This document shows, piece by piece, positions 54,651 through 63,990 of a stretch of 64,000 nt of DNA; within the stretch, counting starts at the first letter, position 1; each line of letters opens with the position of its first letter. Under the pieces are notes generated by a model. That model did no database searches. It was given only the letters and a program-made list of their open reading frames with translations, and was not told where the DNA came from. Location: the NCBI GenBank assembly GCA_017938365.1, contig JAGBBT010000056.1, positions 27,122 to 91,121 on the forward strand, in the 5' to 3' direction. This DNA comes from Treponema sp. GTDB taxonomy: Bacteria > Spirochaetota > Spirochaetia > Treponematales > Treponemataceae. The translations under genes were made by a program, and so were the position numbers.

Positions 54651-55730
54651 TTACCAATTCAATAGTTTATCGAGAGCCTCGCCCTTCTTTTTTCTGTCTA
54701 CATTTTCTGGAGTATCAAGAGATTTTGTTATTTCTTGAACAGCAGTAATCAAAGCTTGACTCTGTTTTTGCTGTGTTAAATTTGATTTAATATAATCGTA
54801 AACAGTTATTGTTGTTTCAGGTTGAACAACATCACTCAAACCAAGCATTTTTGCACTATATTTTTGGCGAACAACATAGAACTGAAAATTATCACCTGTT
54901 TCATTTAAATTTGAAACAAATCCATTTTCCTTATTAAACAACTCTATAAGTTCATTATAAGAAATTCCCAATTGCTGAGCATGTTGAGCAGATTTACTGA
55001 TTAATAAATCTCCACTTTGATATGTTTTTGTTTCAGCCATCTTTGATTTTATTTTATCGAAAGAAGTCTTTTTTGCTCTTAATTCATCAAGCATTTTCTG
55101 AGCTTCCGTACGACTCTTTTCTGCATTTGCACTTTTTGGAAATACAACAAGGAAAAGTTTTAACATATCATTCTGTACAAAACTTGATTTATTTAATTCA
55201 AAAAAAGCTCTAATTTCTTCGTCACTAGGAGCAGCTTTGCTAATTTCAGCCTGCTTCTGCTGAAGAACATATTGCTGAGCTAAAAGTTGATTTTTTAAAT
55301 GATTCTTATAATCAGTTACATTCATACCAACTTGTTTTTCTATATATTTATCAAGAGAAAGACCTGTCTGCTGTTTTACAATTTCTGTAAATTCAGCTTC
55401 TGTTACCTGTTTTCCAATCTGAGCACTTATATTCTGTAAAAAATATTGATTTACTTGAGAATCAGTTATATTTAACCCAGACTTTTGAGCAGCCTGAACT
55501 ACCAGCTTCTCGTCGATCATTGCAGCAAGAATTTCTTTTTTTTGGTCAACAGTAAAAGAAGCAATATTGTTTTGTTTTTGATATAACTCAACTCTCGCCT
55601 TTAACTGGCGCAAAGTAATTGTTTCTGATTTATTTACCTTTACAACAGCTAAAGGTTGTAAATCAGCTTGCGAAAACACGCTTCCTAACACAGCAAACAA
55701 TAATGTTAAACTAATAAAAATCTTTTTCAT
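54651..55730 (-). CDS. SurA/parvulin-like periplasmic protein (Tpn39b-like)
   Basis: A 359-residue secreted protein. Signal peptide (about residues 1-20, ending SVFSQ) and a SurA-type chaperone domain (TLRQLKARVELYQKQ, MIDEKLVVQAAQKSGLNITDSQVNQYF). The following region resembles a degenerate parvulin domain without clear catalytic residues. It probably chaperones outer-membrane proteins. The start at 55730 (MKKIF) is preferred because AAAGG is 8 bases upstream; ATGs at 55736 and 55739 are too close to it. It fits the position of T. pallidum Tpn39b as I recall. Confidence 0.82.
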   Translation of the reverse strand: MKKIFISLTLLFAVLGSVFSQADLQPLAVVKVNKSETITLRQLKARVELYQKQNNIASFTVDQKKEILAAMIDEKLVVQAAQKSGLNITDSQVNQYFLQNISAQIGKQVTEAEFTEIVKQQTGLSLDKYIEKQVGMNVTDYKNHLKNQLLAQQYVLQQKQAEISKAAPSDEEIRAFFELNKSSFVQNDMLKLFLVVFPKSANAEKSRTEAQKMLDELRAKKTSFDKIKSKMAETKTYQSGDLLISKSAQHAQQLGISYNELIELFNKENGFVSNLNETGDNFQFYVVRQKYSAKMLGLSDVVQPETTITVYDYIKSNLTQQKQSQALITAVQEITKSLDTPENVDRKKKGEALDKLLNW

Positions 55731-55780
55731 ATTCATCACCTTTCTTTTAACAAATATATACTTTATATGTTACAAATAAG

Positions 55781-57607
55781 CTATTGAGGATCCAATGGAA
55801 GTCCACCACTTATAACAGCTCTAATTCTTCTTACACCTGCAGAACTAGACTGTTCTTTCTGTATCTTAAATGTTCCAATCTGTGCTGTATGCTGAACATG
55901 AGGTCCACCACACACTTCTTTACTAAACCAATCAGATTTAGAATCACGACCAATTGTATATATTTTTACACTTTCGCCGTATTTATTAGTAAACAAAGCT
56001 CTAGCACCTTCTTCTTGAGCCTCTTCCAATGTTTTTATTTCCATTGTAACAGGTAAATCTTCTTTTATTTTTTCATTTACAATGTCTTCAACCTTTTGAA
56101 TTTCTTCTTTAGTCATAGGTCTTTCAAAAGTAAAATCAAAACGCATTCTTTCATTATTTATGTTAGAACCTTTTTGAGCTACTTGATTACCAAGAACATC
56201 GATTAAAGCTTGTTGAAGTAGATGAGTAGCTGTATGATATTTTGTTGTTACATCAGATTGTTCTGCTAATCCACCCTTTGCTTTTCCTGCATCTAAAGAT
56301 TTTGATGCTTCTTGGTGTTTTTTTTCTGCTTCTTTAAAACCTTCTATATCAACTGTAAAACCATTTTCAGAACCAAGTTCCTGAGTAAGTTCCAATGGGA
56401 ATCCATAAGTTTCATATAAATTATATGCCACTTTACCAGAAATAATTTTCTTTGGATTTTTCATTAAATTAGGTAAAAGCTTTTGGAATTCAGCCTCTCC
56501 CTTTTTTAATGTTTGACGGAATTTGTCTTCTTCGGCAGTCAATTCATTTTTAATTTTTTCAGAATTTTGTTCCAATTCAGAATATGCAATTTTAAAATTA
56601 CAAATTACACTTTCTGCAATATCTGCCAAAAATGATTTTTCAATTCCTAGTTTCATTCCATGTCTAACTGCTCTACGAATTAAGCGACGCAAAACATAAC
56701 CAGCACCAACATTAGATGGAGACACGCCTCTTTGATCACCTAAAATAAAAACAGCTGCACGACTATGATCTGCAATAATTCGGACAGACTTGTCTTTTTC
56801 TTCGTTTGTTCCATATTTATAATTTGAAAGTTCTTCAATTCTTGCAATTATTGGCTGAAAAACCTCAGTTAAATAAACACTTGTTTTTCCTTGTAAAATA
56901 CAGTTAGTTCTCTCTAAACCCATTCCTGTATCTACATTTTGCTTTGGCAATGGTTCTAGAGTTTTTTCGTCAACACGATTAAACTGCATAAATACATTAT
57001 TCCAAATTTCCATCCAATTAGAACTGTCAGTCCCTTTATTTGAACCTTCTGGAGGTAAGCCCTCTCCAACCCAATAAAAGATTTCTGTATCTGGTCCACA
57101 AGGTCCTGTAGGTCCTGCTGCCCACCAGTTATCATCTGCACCAAGATAGGCAATTTTATCCTCAGGCATACCATTTTCTTTCCAATATTGTGCAGCTTCT
57201 TCATCACGAGGAGCATTTTCATCTCCTGCAAAAACTGTAACAGAAAGTTTTCTTGGATCAAGACCTAACCATTCAGCACTAGTTAAAAATTCATAGGAAT
57301 ATGCAATTGATTCTTTCTTAAAATAATCACCCAACGACCAATTACCTAACATTTCAAAACATGTTAAATGACTAGGATCACCAACTTCGTCTATATCCCC
57401 CGTTCTAACACATTTTTGATAATCAGTAAGTCTAGTTCCTGAAGGATGTTTTTCACCTAAAAGATATGGAACGAGAGGATGCATACCTGCCGTTGTAAAT
57501 AAAACTGATGGATCATTTTCTGGAATCAAACTCTGTCCAGAAATCTCCGCATGATTCTTTGATTTAAAAAACTCAATATATTTTGAGCGTAATTCATTTG
57601 CAGTCAT
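55781..57607 (-). CDS. alaS: Alanine-tRNA ligase, short form
   Basis: Charges tRNA(Ala). The 608-residue protein has the class II core (FFKSKNHAEISGQSLIPENDPSVLFTTAGM; VGAGYVLRRLIRRAVRHG) and an editing domain with TATHLLQQAL and CGGPHVQHTAQIG. It ends at about residue 608, whereas typical AlaRS is about 875 residues; the C-Ala domain and coiled coil are missing, as in other spirochaetes from memory. TAAAAT with TTGATT upstream (17-base spacer) lies 9 bases before the ATG. Confidence 0.96.
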   Translation of the reverse strand: MTANELRSKYIEFFKSKNHAEISGQSLIPENDPSVLFTTAGMHPLVPYLLGEKHPSGTRLTDYQKCVRTGDIDEVGDPSHLTCFEMLGNWSLGDYFKKESIAYSYEFLTSAEWLGLDPRKLSVTVFAGDENAPRDEEAAQYWKENGMPEDKIAYLGADDNWWAAGPTGPCGPDTEIFYWVGEGLPPEGSNKGTDSSNWMEIWNNVFMQFNRVDEKTLEPLPKQNVDTGMGLERTNCILQGKTSVYLTEVFQPIIARIEELSNYKYGTNEEKDKSVRIIADHSRAAVFILGDQRGVSPSNVGAGYVLRRLIRRAVRHGMKLGIEKSFLADIAESVICNFKIAYSELEQNSEKIKNELTAEEDKFRQTLKKGEAEFQKLLPNLMKNPKKIISGKVAYNLYETYGFPLELTQELGSENGFTVDIEGFKEAEKKHQEASKSLDAGKAKGGLAEQSDVTTKYHTATHLLQQALIDVLGNQVAQKGSNINNERMRFDFTFERPMTKEEIQKVEDIVNEKIKEDLPVTMEIKTLEEAQEEGARALFTNKYGESVKIYTIGRDSKSDWFSKEVCGGPHVQHTAQIGTFKIQKEQSSSAGVRRIRAVISGGLPLDPQ

Positions 57608-57730
57608 AGTTCTAATATTTTATTGATATACTATGCAAAAATCAAGGGAGTAATTAAGTTTGAAGGTTTGTAAAATTGCTATTTATGATACCTATCCATA
57701 AGTAATTTAACAAATTATTCAGTTTTAATG

Positions 57731-59275
57731 TTACTCTTCTTCAGTCTTTTTTAATTCCGCTCTATGCAAAATTATAGGTCTTGATTCTGTCTGAAAAAAA
57801 CCATCAGGACTAACAACAATACTCTGCAATAAGATTGTATCTTTATCGTCTATCACAGAAGAAGTTTGTCTTCCTCTTTTATCAGTTTTAGTTTTTGTAA
57901 CTTTGTTAAAAGAAGGAATATAATAACCAGAGAAATATATTGTCTCATTATTATTTCTAAATTGAAGAACAGAAGTTCCTGAAATTATATTAGTTATATA
58001 CATACCTGAATCATTTAAATTTTCACCTTCAGCAATAAAAGTTCCATCTTTAAATACAAAATATGTTCCATCAGAACTTGTCCAGGCAGGGCCTTGTATA
58101 AGAGAATTAATACATTCAGCAGAAGATGTTTTTTCTTTTTTTTCTATGGTTTTGGATGTCATTTTTTTATAATTTCCGTCCCACAAAGAACTTTCACTTA
58201 TAACCATTCGTACATCATCTTGTATTCTTACTCGAATTTCATCAATATTTACCAAAGAAACATCAAATCGTCTTTGCAAATTTTCTACAGATTGATTTAC
58301 TGAAGAAAAATAAATTCCATTACGCCTTAAATTACTATTTAACCAAGAATATACTTCTTCTGTATCCTCAAACTGAAAAATAATCTCATGTTTAGAATAA
58401 TCAAAAAAGATATATCTTAAAGAACCTGTTGTATTATCAGTTTTGTACCATAAACCATCTAAAAAATTTGCAAAAGTTGAAACAGTCCCATCTTGAATTC
58501 TAGATAACTCTTTTGCAGCGATTCTACTTCCTGGAATCCGAATTTTCTTGACTTCAGTATATTTTCTTTCAGTTTCATTCCAATTGTACATAGTTTGAAT
58601 TTGATCTAAAGAATCAGCATCCTCTTTTTCTACAGAGGAATATACCCAAACAGGAAAAGGTGCTGCTGTTGTTTGATTTAATTCGTAAGCTTCATTACGT
58701 TCAGACTGCTGAATAAATACAGAACCATCAGAATCAAAATCACCTATCATTGATAGTACAAATTCACCGTTACTATCTCTTGAGCCATTAAATATTCTCA
58801 AAACAGAATGTCCATTATCTGCAATACCTTGATATACGAGGGAATTTTTATGATTTCCAATTACATCTAAACTTGTACATGCAAAAGTTTTTATTTGTGT
58901 AATATTTGTTGCCACATAAGAAGAACGAACATATGTTGCCGATGCAGGATTATACAATCCCACGATTAAAACCAAATACGGACCATTTGAAGTTTTTATA
59001 ATGTTTATTTGATCATCATAACTATCACCATCAATATCCATAGTTACAATACTTAATAAAGTTTCATCATTAGCAAGTTCAATAAATGAAGTTTCAGTAA
59101 ATTCCTCGTATACTGATTCATCCGATTTTTGTTCAGTATCATCCTTATTAACAATAGGAATTACAGTTTTTGCTCTAGCCATTATATTATCTTTTACAAA
59201 TAGATTTTTTCCAACAAGAAAAAAAACAAGAATTGCTGCAACAATAATAAATACAACTGGAATATATCGCTTCAT
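57731..59275 (-). CDS. Membrane-anchored extracellular/periplasmic protein, unknown
   Basis: A 514-residue protein with an N-terminal membrane anchor (about residues 5-22). It has an acidic linker and then segments such as TMDIDGDSYDDQINII and IGDFDSDGSVFI, which resemble Ca-binding DxDxD loops of FG-GAP/VCBS repeats. A DUF-like beta-rich C-terminal part follows. Treponemal annotations include proteins called pallilysin-related adhesins with this look; no HEXXH metalloprotease motif is seen here. The start at 59275 is set by its promoter 7 bases upstream. Confidence 0.65.
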   Translation of the reverse strand: MKRYIPVVFIIVAAILVFFLVGKNLFVKDNIMARAKTVIPIVNKDDTEQKSDESVYEEFTETSFIELANDETLLSIVTMDIDGDSYDDQINIIKTSNGPYLVLIVGLYNPASATYVRSSYVATNITQIKTFACTSLDVIGNHKNSLVYQGIADNGHSVLRIFNGSRDSNGEFVLSMIGDFDSDGSVFIQQSERNEAYELNQTTAAPFPVWVYSSVEKEDADSLDQIQTMYNWNETERKYTEVKKIRIPGSRIAAKELSRIQDGTVSTFANFLDGLWYKTDNTTGSLRYIFFDYSKHEIIFQFEDTEEVYSWLNSNLRRNGIYFSSVNQSVENLQRRFDVSLVNIDEIRVRIQDDVRMVISESSLWDGNYKKMTSKTIEKKEKTSSAECINSLIQGPAWTSSDGTYFVFKDGTFIAEGENLNDSGMYITNIISGTSVLQFRNNNETIYFSGYYIPSFNKVTKTKTDKRGRQTSSVIDDKDTILLQSIVVSPDGFFQTESRPIILHRAELKKTEEE

Positions 59276-59282
59276 ATTTAAG

Positions 59283-59310
59283 ATTATACATTTTTTTAAA
59301 CCTAATTCAA
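59283..59310 (-). promoter_or_regulatory. Promoter of the membrane-anchored unknown gene, predicted leaderless
   Basis: Minus strand: TTGAAT (59305-59310), a 16-base spacer, TATAAT (59283-59288), then 7 bases to the ATG at 59275. Confidence 0.6.
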
Positions 59311-59363
59311 TCAAGAAATATTATTCGAAATTAATTCCATTTATTACGATATTATTCAGTTTA

Positions 59364-59392
59364 TTGACAAATTCTACACATCTTTTTAAAAT
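59364..59392 (+). promoter_or_regulatory. MATE gene promoter, predicted leaderless
   Basis: A perfect TTGACA (59364-59369), a 17-base spacer and TAAAAT (59387-59392), then 6 bases to the ATG at 59399. No Shine-Dalgarno site. Confidence 0.7.
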
Positions 59393-59398
59393 CTTTTT

Positions 59399-60763
59399 AT
59401 GAATAAAAATATTGAAATATTTGAAAATTACTCAGTTCCAAAAGCTGTATTTACAATGGCAATTCCAACAATTACAAGCATGATTGTTTCTGTTTTTTAC
59501 AATATGGTAGACACATTTTTTGTTGGTCAAACGGGAGATCCTAACCAAGTAGCAGCTGTAAGTGTTGCAACTCCAGTTTTTTTATTTTTAATGGCTGCCG
59601 GAAATATTTTTGGAGTTGGTGGGGCTTCTTTTGTAAGTAGAGCCTTAGGAGAAAAAAATTACGACAAAGTAAAAAATATCAGCTCATTTTGTTTTTACAC
59701 AGGAATATTAGTGGGACTTTTGGGAACATTTTTATTACTTACCTTTATGACACCTATACTAAAAGCTGTAGGGACAAGTGAAAATACTTTTAAATTTGCA
59801 AAAGATTATCTATTTTGGACTGCATTAGGAGGTCCTTTTATTGTACTTCAATGTGCTTTTTCTAATCTTGTAAGAAGTGAAGGTGCATCACAAAAAGCAA
59901 TGATAGGGATGATGATTGGCACAATCACAAATATTGTTTTAGATCCGATATTTATTTTAGATAGTTTTTTGGGAATTCCTTGTTTAAACCTTGGAGTTTC
60001 TGGAGCGGCGATTGCAACTGTTATCGGAAATATTGTTTCAGTTATAATATTTCTTTCACACACAATATCTAATAATTCTGTTCTCACTCTTAGTTTTAAC
60101 TATTACAAAATACGCAATGGAATTTTAAAAGGAGTTTTACTAATCGGACTACCTGCCTCTTTAACAAATATTTTGATGAGTTGTTCTGATATTATCACCA
60201 ATAATTTGCTTGTAACTTACGGCGATATACATGTAGCAGCCATGGGAATTGCAAAAAAAGCAAATATGCTTGTTATCTTTGTTCAGTTCGGAATTGGAAT
60301 GGGGATAGCACCTTTAATAGGTTATAATTACGGTGCAAAAAAAATAAATAGAATGAAAAGCATAATGAAGTTCTCCATGTTATGCACACTTGTCACTGGC
60401 TTCATTTTAACTGCAATATATTTTATATTCACAAAACAAATATTAAGTATTTTTATTAATTCCCAAGAAGTAATTCAAACTGGAATTATAGTTTTAAGAG
60501 CCCTTATGATTTCTGGTCCACTACTAGGCATAATGTTCGTATTCAATTTTACATTTCAATCAATGGGAAAAGCAATTCAATCATTAATGTTAGCCGTTAG
60601 CCGACAAGGATTTGTTTTTTTACCATTAATTTTGCTATTAAAAAGTCTCTATGGTTTAGAAGGAGTTGTTATTGCACAACCAATAGCAGATCTTGTTGCA
60701 ATTATAATTGCGTTAGGTATGTTCTTAAGCATTAATAAAGAATTAAAGAATGATAAAATATAA
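59399..60763 (+). CDS. MATE family efflux transporter
   Basis: A 454-residue exporter with about twelve membrane helices in two halves. Typical parts are VFYNMVDTFFVGQTGDPNQVAAVSVATPVF in the first half and PLIGYNYGAKKINRMKSIMKFSML in the second. It would export cationic drugs, dyes or metabolites using Na+ or H+. Substrate unknown. It has its own promoter and stands alone. Confidence 0.92.
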   Translation: MNKNIEIFENYSVPKAVFTMAIPTITSMIVSVFYNMVDTFFVGQTGDPNQVAAVSVATPVFLFLMAAGNIFGVGGASFVSRALGEKNYDKVKNISSFCFYTGILVGLLGTFLLLTFMTPILKAVGTSENTFKFAKDYLFWTALGGPFIVLQCAFSNLVRSEGASQKAMIGMMIGTITNIVLDPIFILDSFLGIPCLNLGVSGAAIATVIGNIVSVIIFLSHTISNNSVLTLSFNYYKIRNGILKGVLLIGLPASLTNILMSCSDIITNNLLVTYGDIHVAAMGIAKKANMLVIFVQFGIGMGIAPLIGYNYGAKKINRMKSIMKFSMLCTLVTGFILTAIYFIFTKQILSIFINSQEVIQTGIIVLRALMISGPLLGIMFVFNFTFQSMGKAIQSLMLAVSRQGFVFLPLILLLKSLYGLEGVVIAQPIADLVAIIIALGMFLSINKELKNDKI

Positions 60764-60811
60764 TATTTATCACATTGCATATTATGCAACATTACATTTA
60801 AATACTTTCAC

Positions 60812-60840
60812 TTTACGCAATACAATGATTAAGGTATACT
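60812..60840 (+). promoter_or_regulatory. ilvC promoter region
   Basis: TTTACG (60812-60817), a 17-base spacer and TATACT (60835-60840), giving a leader of about 60 bases and a GGGAAG ribosome-binding site. Upstream, a perfect palindrome TTGCAT-ATT-ATGCAA (60775-60789) could be an operator or the MATE transcript end. A second TATAAT at about 60870 lacks a -35 box. Confidence 0.5.
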
Positions 60841-60907
60841 TATGAAAAATTAATACTATGAATGACTATAATGTAATTCATAAATAAATTAAATTAAGGG
60901 AAGAAAA

Positions 60908-62389
60908 ATGGGTAACAATTATTTTAATTCAATTCCATGGCGCGAAGCACGTATTCAATTAGGACATTGCCGTTCAATGGCAAAAGAAGAATTTGCAGAC
61001 GGTGTAAACGCATTAAAAGGAAAAAAAATAGTTATTGTTGGATGTGGTGCACAAGGATTAAACCAAGGAATGTGTCTTCGTGATTCAGGACTTGATGTAA
61101 GCTATGCATTACGTGAAGCAGCAATTACAGAAAAAAGACAATCATGGAAAAACGCAACAGAAAATGGATTTAAGGTTGGAACATATGATGAATTAATTCC
61201 GACAGCAGATTTAGTAGGAAACCTTACTCCAGATAAACAGCACTCAGCAGTTATATCAGAAGTAATGAAAAGAATGAAAAAAGGTTCTGCACTTTGGTAT
61301 TCACACGGATTCAATGTGATTGAAGAAGGAATGCAAATTCGTCCTGATATTACAGTTGTAATGTGTGCACCAAAAGGACCAGGAACAGAAGTTTGGCACG
61401 AATTCCAGCGTGGATTTGGTGTACCAGATTTAATCGCTGTTCACCCAGAAAATGATCCAGAAGGAAAAGGATGGGCCTATGCAAAAGCTTTAGCAGTTGG
61501 TATGGGTGGCTCAAAAGCAGGTGTTCTTGAATCATCATTTGTTGCAGAAGTAAAATCTGGCCTTATGGGAGAACAGACAATTCTTTGTGGAATGCTTCAA
61601 GCTGGAACAATCGTTTGTTATGATAAAATGGTTGCAGATGGAATTTCACCAGAATATGCTACAAAACTTTTAATGCACGGATGGAATGTAATTTCAGAAG
61701 CTCTTAAATGGGGCGGAATTACAAATATGATGGATAGACTTTCAAATCCAGCAAAAATCAAAGCAAATGAGCTTTCAAAAGAAATTAAAAAACTCCTTGC
61801 TCCACTTTATCAAAAGCACATGGATGACATCATTTCTGGAAAATTCTCAAGCACAATGATGGAAGACTGGGCAAACAAAGATAAAGATCTTCTTACATGG
61901 CGCGAAGAAACAGGAAAACTTCCTTTCGAAAAAAATGAAGAAGCAAAAGAAGAAATTACAGAACAAGAATTCTTCGACAAAGGAATTATTATGGTTGCAA
62001 TGGTAAAAGCTGGTTGTGAACTTGCATTCGAAACTATGGTAGATGCAGGAATTAAAGAAGAATCAGCTTATTACGAATCTCTTCACGAAGTACCACTTAT
62101 TGCAAATCTAATCGACCGTAAACGCTTGTACGAAATGAATAGAGTAATTTCTGATACAGCTGAATATGGATGTTATCTATTTGCAAATGCAGCAGTACCT
62201 ATTATGCAAAAAGACTTAATGCCTAAAATTACAACTGAAGTAATTGGTAAAGGTTTAAATGTAAAAGATTCTTGCGTAAGTAATGGACAATTAGTATCTG
62301 TAAATGCAGAAATTCGTAATCATCCAATAGAAATAGTTGGAAGAAAACTCCGTGCTTATATGACAGCTATGAAACCTTTAATAGACTAA
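60908..62389 (+). CDS. ilvC: Ketol-acid reductoisomerase, class II (long form)
   Basis: Second step of valine/isoleucine synthesis: NADPH- and Mg-dependent isomerisation and reduction of acetolactate. The 493-residue length matches E. coli-type class II enzymes (about 491), not the 330-residue class I. The NADPH loop is [13 protein letters not shown], and the metal site is around [17 protein letters not shown]. No ilvB, ilvN or ilvD is adjacent, so the gene is isolated. Base use seems slightly less AT-rich than neighbours, which may reflect high expression or transfer. It ends at a strong terminator. Confidence 0.96.
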   Translation: MGNNYFNSIPWREARIQLGHCRSMAKEEFADGVNALKGKKIVIVGCGAQGLNQGMCLRDSGLDVSYALREAAITEKRQSWKNATENGFKVGTYDELIPTADLVGNLTPDKQHSAVISEVMKRMKKGSALWYSHGFNVIEEGMQIRPDITVVMCAPKGPGTEVWHEFQRGFGVPDLIAVHPENDPEGKGWAYAKALAVGMGGSKAGVLESSFVAEVKSGLMGEQTILCGMLQAGTIVCYDKMVADGISPEYATKLLMHGWNVISEALKWGGITNMMDRLSNPAKIKANELSKEIKKLLAPLYQKHMDDIISGKFSSTMMEDWANKDKDLLTWREETGKLPFEKNEEAKEEITEQEFFDKGIIMVAMVKAGCELAFETMVDAGIKEESAYYESLHEVPLIANLIDRKRLYEMNRVISDTAEYGCYLFANAAVPIMQKDLMPKITTEVIGKGLNVKDSCVSNGQLVSVNAEIRNHPIEIVGRKLRAYMTAMKPLID

Positions 62390-62410
62390 TAAGGTTTATA
62401 ATTTAAAATT

Positions 62411-62457
62411 AAGTGTACTCAAAGAACTAACTATAGTTTTTGGGTACACTTTTTTTT
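62411..62457 (+). terminator. ilvC terminator
   Basis: AAGTGTACTCAAA (62411-62423) pairs with TTTGGGTACACTT (62439-62451) with one G-T pair, followed by T residues to 62457. A strong intrinsic terminator. Confidence 0.93.
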
Positions 62458-62719
62458 CAAAATTATTTTAAGGTGGAAAAACTATTATCCGTTTAATGAA
62501 TATACCCTCTTAAGAAATTATCGGAAAATTAAGTAAAATATATTTTCATAAAAGTAAACTTCAAATATTAGAAGATACTTGATACTATTTTATAAAAGAA
62601 TTTTATAAATACAGATTAAGGTAAAAAAAAAGACTCTAGCCATCAAAATACAGCACAAAGTCCTTAAAACATGTTAGTCAAAAAGTTATATAACTTAGGT
62701 AAACTTCAAATAAGAATTT
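62458..62719. other. AT-rich intergenic stretch without a gene
   Basis: No open frame, RNA or repeat that I can support. On the minus strand a T9 run near 62624-62632, preceded by the short pair GACT/AGTC, may be a weak terminator for the EamA gene. Confidence 0.4.
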
Positions 62720-63658
62720 TTATAGACTTGTCTTTTTAGGTTTATTAACAATAAATATTCCTATACAAACAAGAATTAAAGAAATAATCGTAATTAATCC
62801 GGTCTGACTTTTTTCATTCAGAAAAATTGAACTAAGAACAACTCCAAATATTGGATTTGAAAAGCCGAATATTACAACGCGACTTACATCATTATGACTT
62901 AATAGCAATCCCCATAATGTATATGCAAAAGCACTTATAAAACACAAATATGCTAATAATGATATAGTTTTTAAAGTAAAACCAGAAAATTTGCCACCTA
63001 GTATTAATCCAGCAATAATCATAATTGTACCACCAAAAATAAACTGACACCCACTTAACATCACAGTATTTTCTTCTTTGCTGAATCTTTTTACCAAACT
63101 ACCACTTATCCCATAACAAACACTACTTAAGAAAATAAAACCTTCACCACCAAAAGTGATTTTATAATCCAATTCATTTCCAAAAACATTTACTAAAACA
63201 ACACCAAAAAAACCGATTACACAACCAATTATTTTTGATACAGTTAGTTTTTCTTGTTTAAAAACTAAAGATGCAATTAATAAGGAAGCAAAAACATTAG
63301 TAGCAAGAATAATTGAACTTTTTACACCTGGAGTTCTTGTTAAGCCTCCATAAAAGAAAAAATATTGTAAAACAGTTTGAAATAAACCTAATATTATTAC
63401 TTTTTTTACAGAATTAAATGACTTAGGAATTAAAACAGACTTTTGGATAAATGAACCTGCAATGACAACCATAAAACCAGCTATAAAGAACCTAACCCCA
63501 GCAAATAAAACAACAGAAGCCGTATCTGATGAAGCAATATTAAAAAGCTTATAACCCGTTTTTATAGCAGGTGTAGCACTACCCCACAAAAAATTACATA
63601 AAATCGCTCCTAATACAACAACAATAATATTCTCATAAAATGATTTTTTATTTTCCAT
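62720..63658 (-). CDS. EamA-family (drug/metabolite) transporter
   Basis: A 312-residue protein with ten membrane helices in two EamA repeats. The first has FLWGSATPAIKTGYKLF and GLTRTPGVKSSIILATNVFASLLIASLVFKQEKLTVSKIIGCVIGFFGVVLVN; the second has FSNPIFGVVLSSIFLNEKSQTG. Such proteins export amino acids, nucleotides or other metabolites; the substrate is unknown. AGGTGA is 7 bases before the ATG. Confidence 0.9.
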   Translation of the reverse strand: MENKKSFYENIIVVVLGAILCNFLWGSATPAIKTGYKLFNIASSDTASVVLFAGVRFFIAGFMVVIAGSFIQKSVLIPKSFNSVKKVIILGLFQTVLQYFFFYGGLTRTPGVKSSIILATNVFASLLIASLVFKQEKLTVSKIIGCVIGFFGVVLVNVFGNELDYKITFGGEGFIFLSSVCYGISGSLVKRFSKEENTVMLSGCQFIFGGTIMIIAGLILGGKFSGFTLKTISLLAYLCFISAFAYTLWGLLLSHNDVSRVVIFGFSNPIFGVVLSSIFLNEKSQTGLITIISLILVCIGIFIVNKPKKTSL

Positions 63659-63882
63659 AATAAATTCACCTATATCCTTTATAAATAGTTATTAGTTCAA
63701 GGCAAAATTAAATTTAATTATACAAATATATCACTTTAATTAAAATAGATTTTTTTTCATTGCCTCGTAAAATTTAATACCCTTTATATCAAAACAAGTT
63801 CACTTTTAATTACTAAATTTATCTCAACCAAGCAAAAGAAGAAAAAATAAAGAGAAAAGGGGGAAGATTTAAAAAGAAAAAA

Positions 63883-63990
63883 GCTGGCAACTTTCTACTT
63901 TCCCGCGGTAGCAGTATCATCGACGTAAGAGAGCTTGACTTCCGTGTTCGGAATGGGAACGGGTATTGCCTCTCCACTATGGTCACCAGC
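63883..63990 (-). rRNA. rrf: 5S ribosomal RNA
   Basis: Minus-strand sequence begins GCTGGTGACC and ends GTTGCCAGC, which pair as helix I. The conserved CCGAACACGGAAGT-type core is present (63931-63955 region) as well as the GATGATACTG arm. The gene starts 10 bases from the window edge, so 23S and 16S rRNA genes likely lie to the right on the same strand. Oligo-T stretches after 63882 on the minus strand could end the transcript. Confidence 0.95.

Noticed and set aside
57731..59275. Pallilysin metalloprotease
   Set aside because: No HEXXH motif is present, so protease activity cannot be claimed.
60764..60907. Branched-chain attenuator or leader peptide before ilvC
   Set aside because: No run of Ile, Val or Leu codons and no terminator hairpin directly upstream of ilvC.
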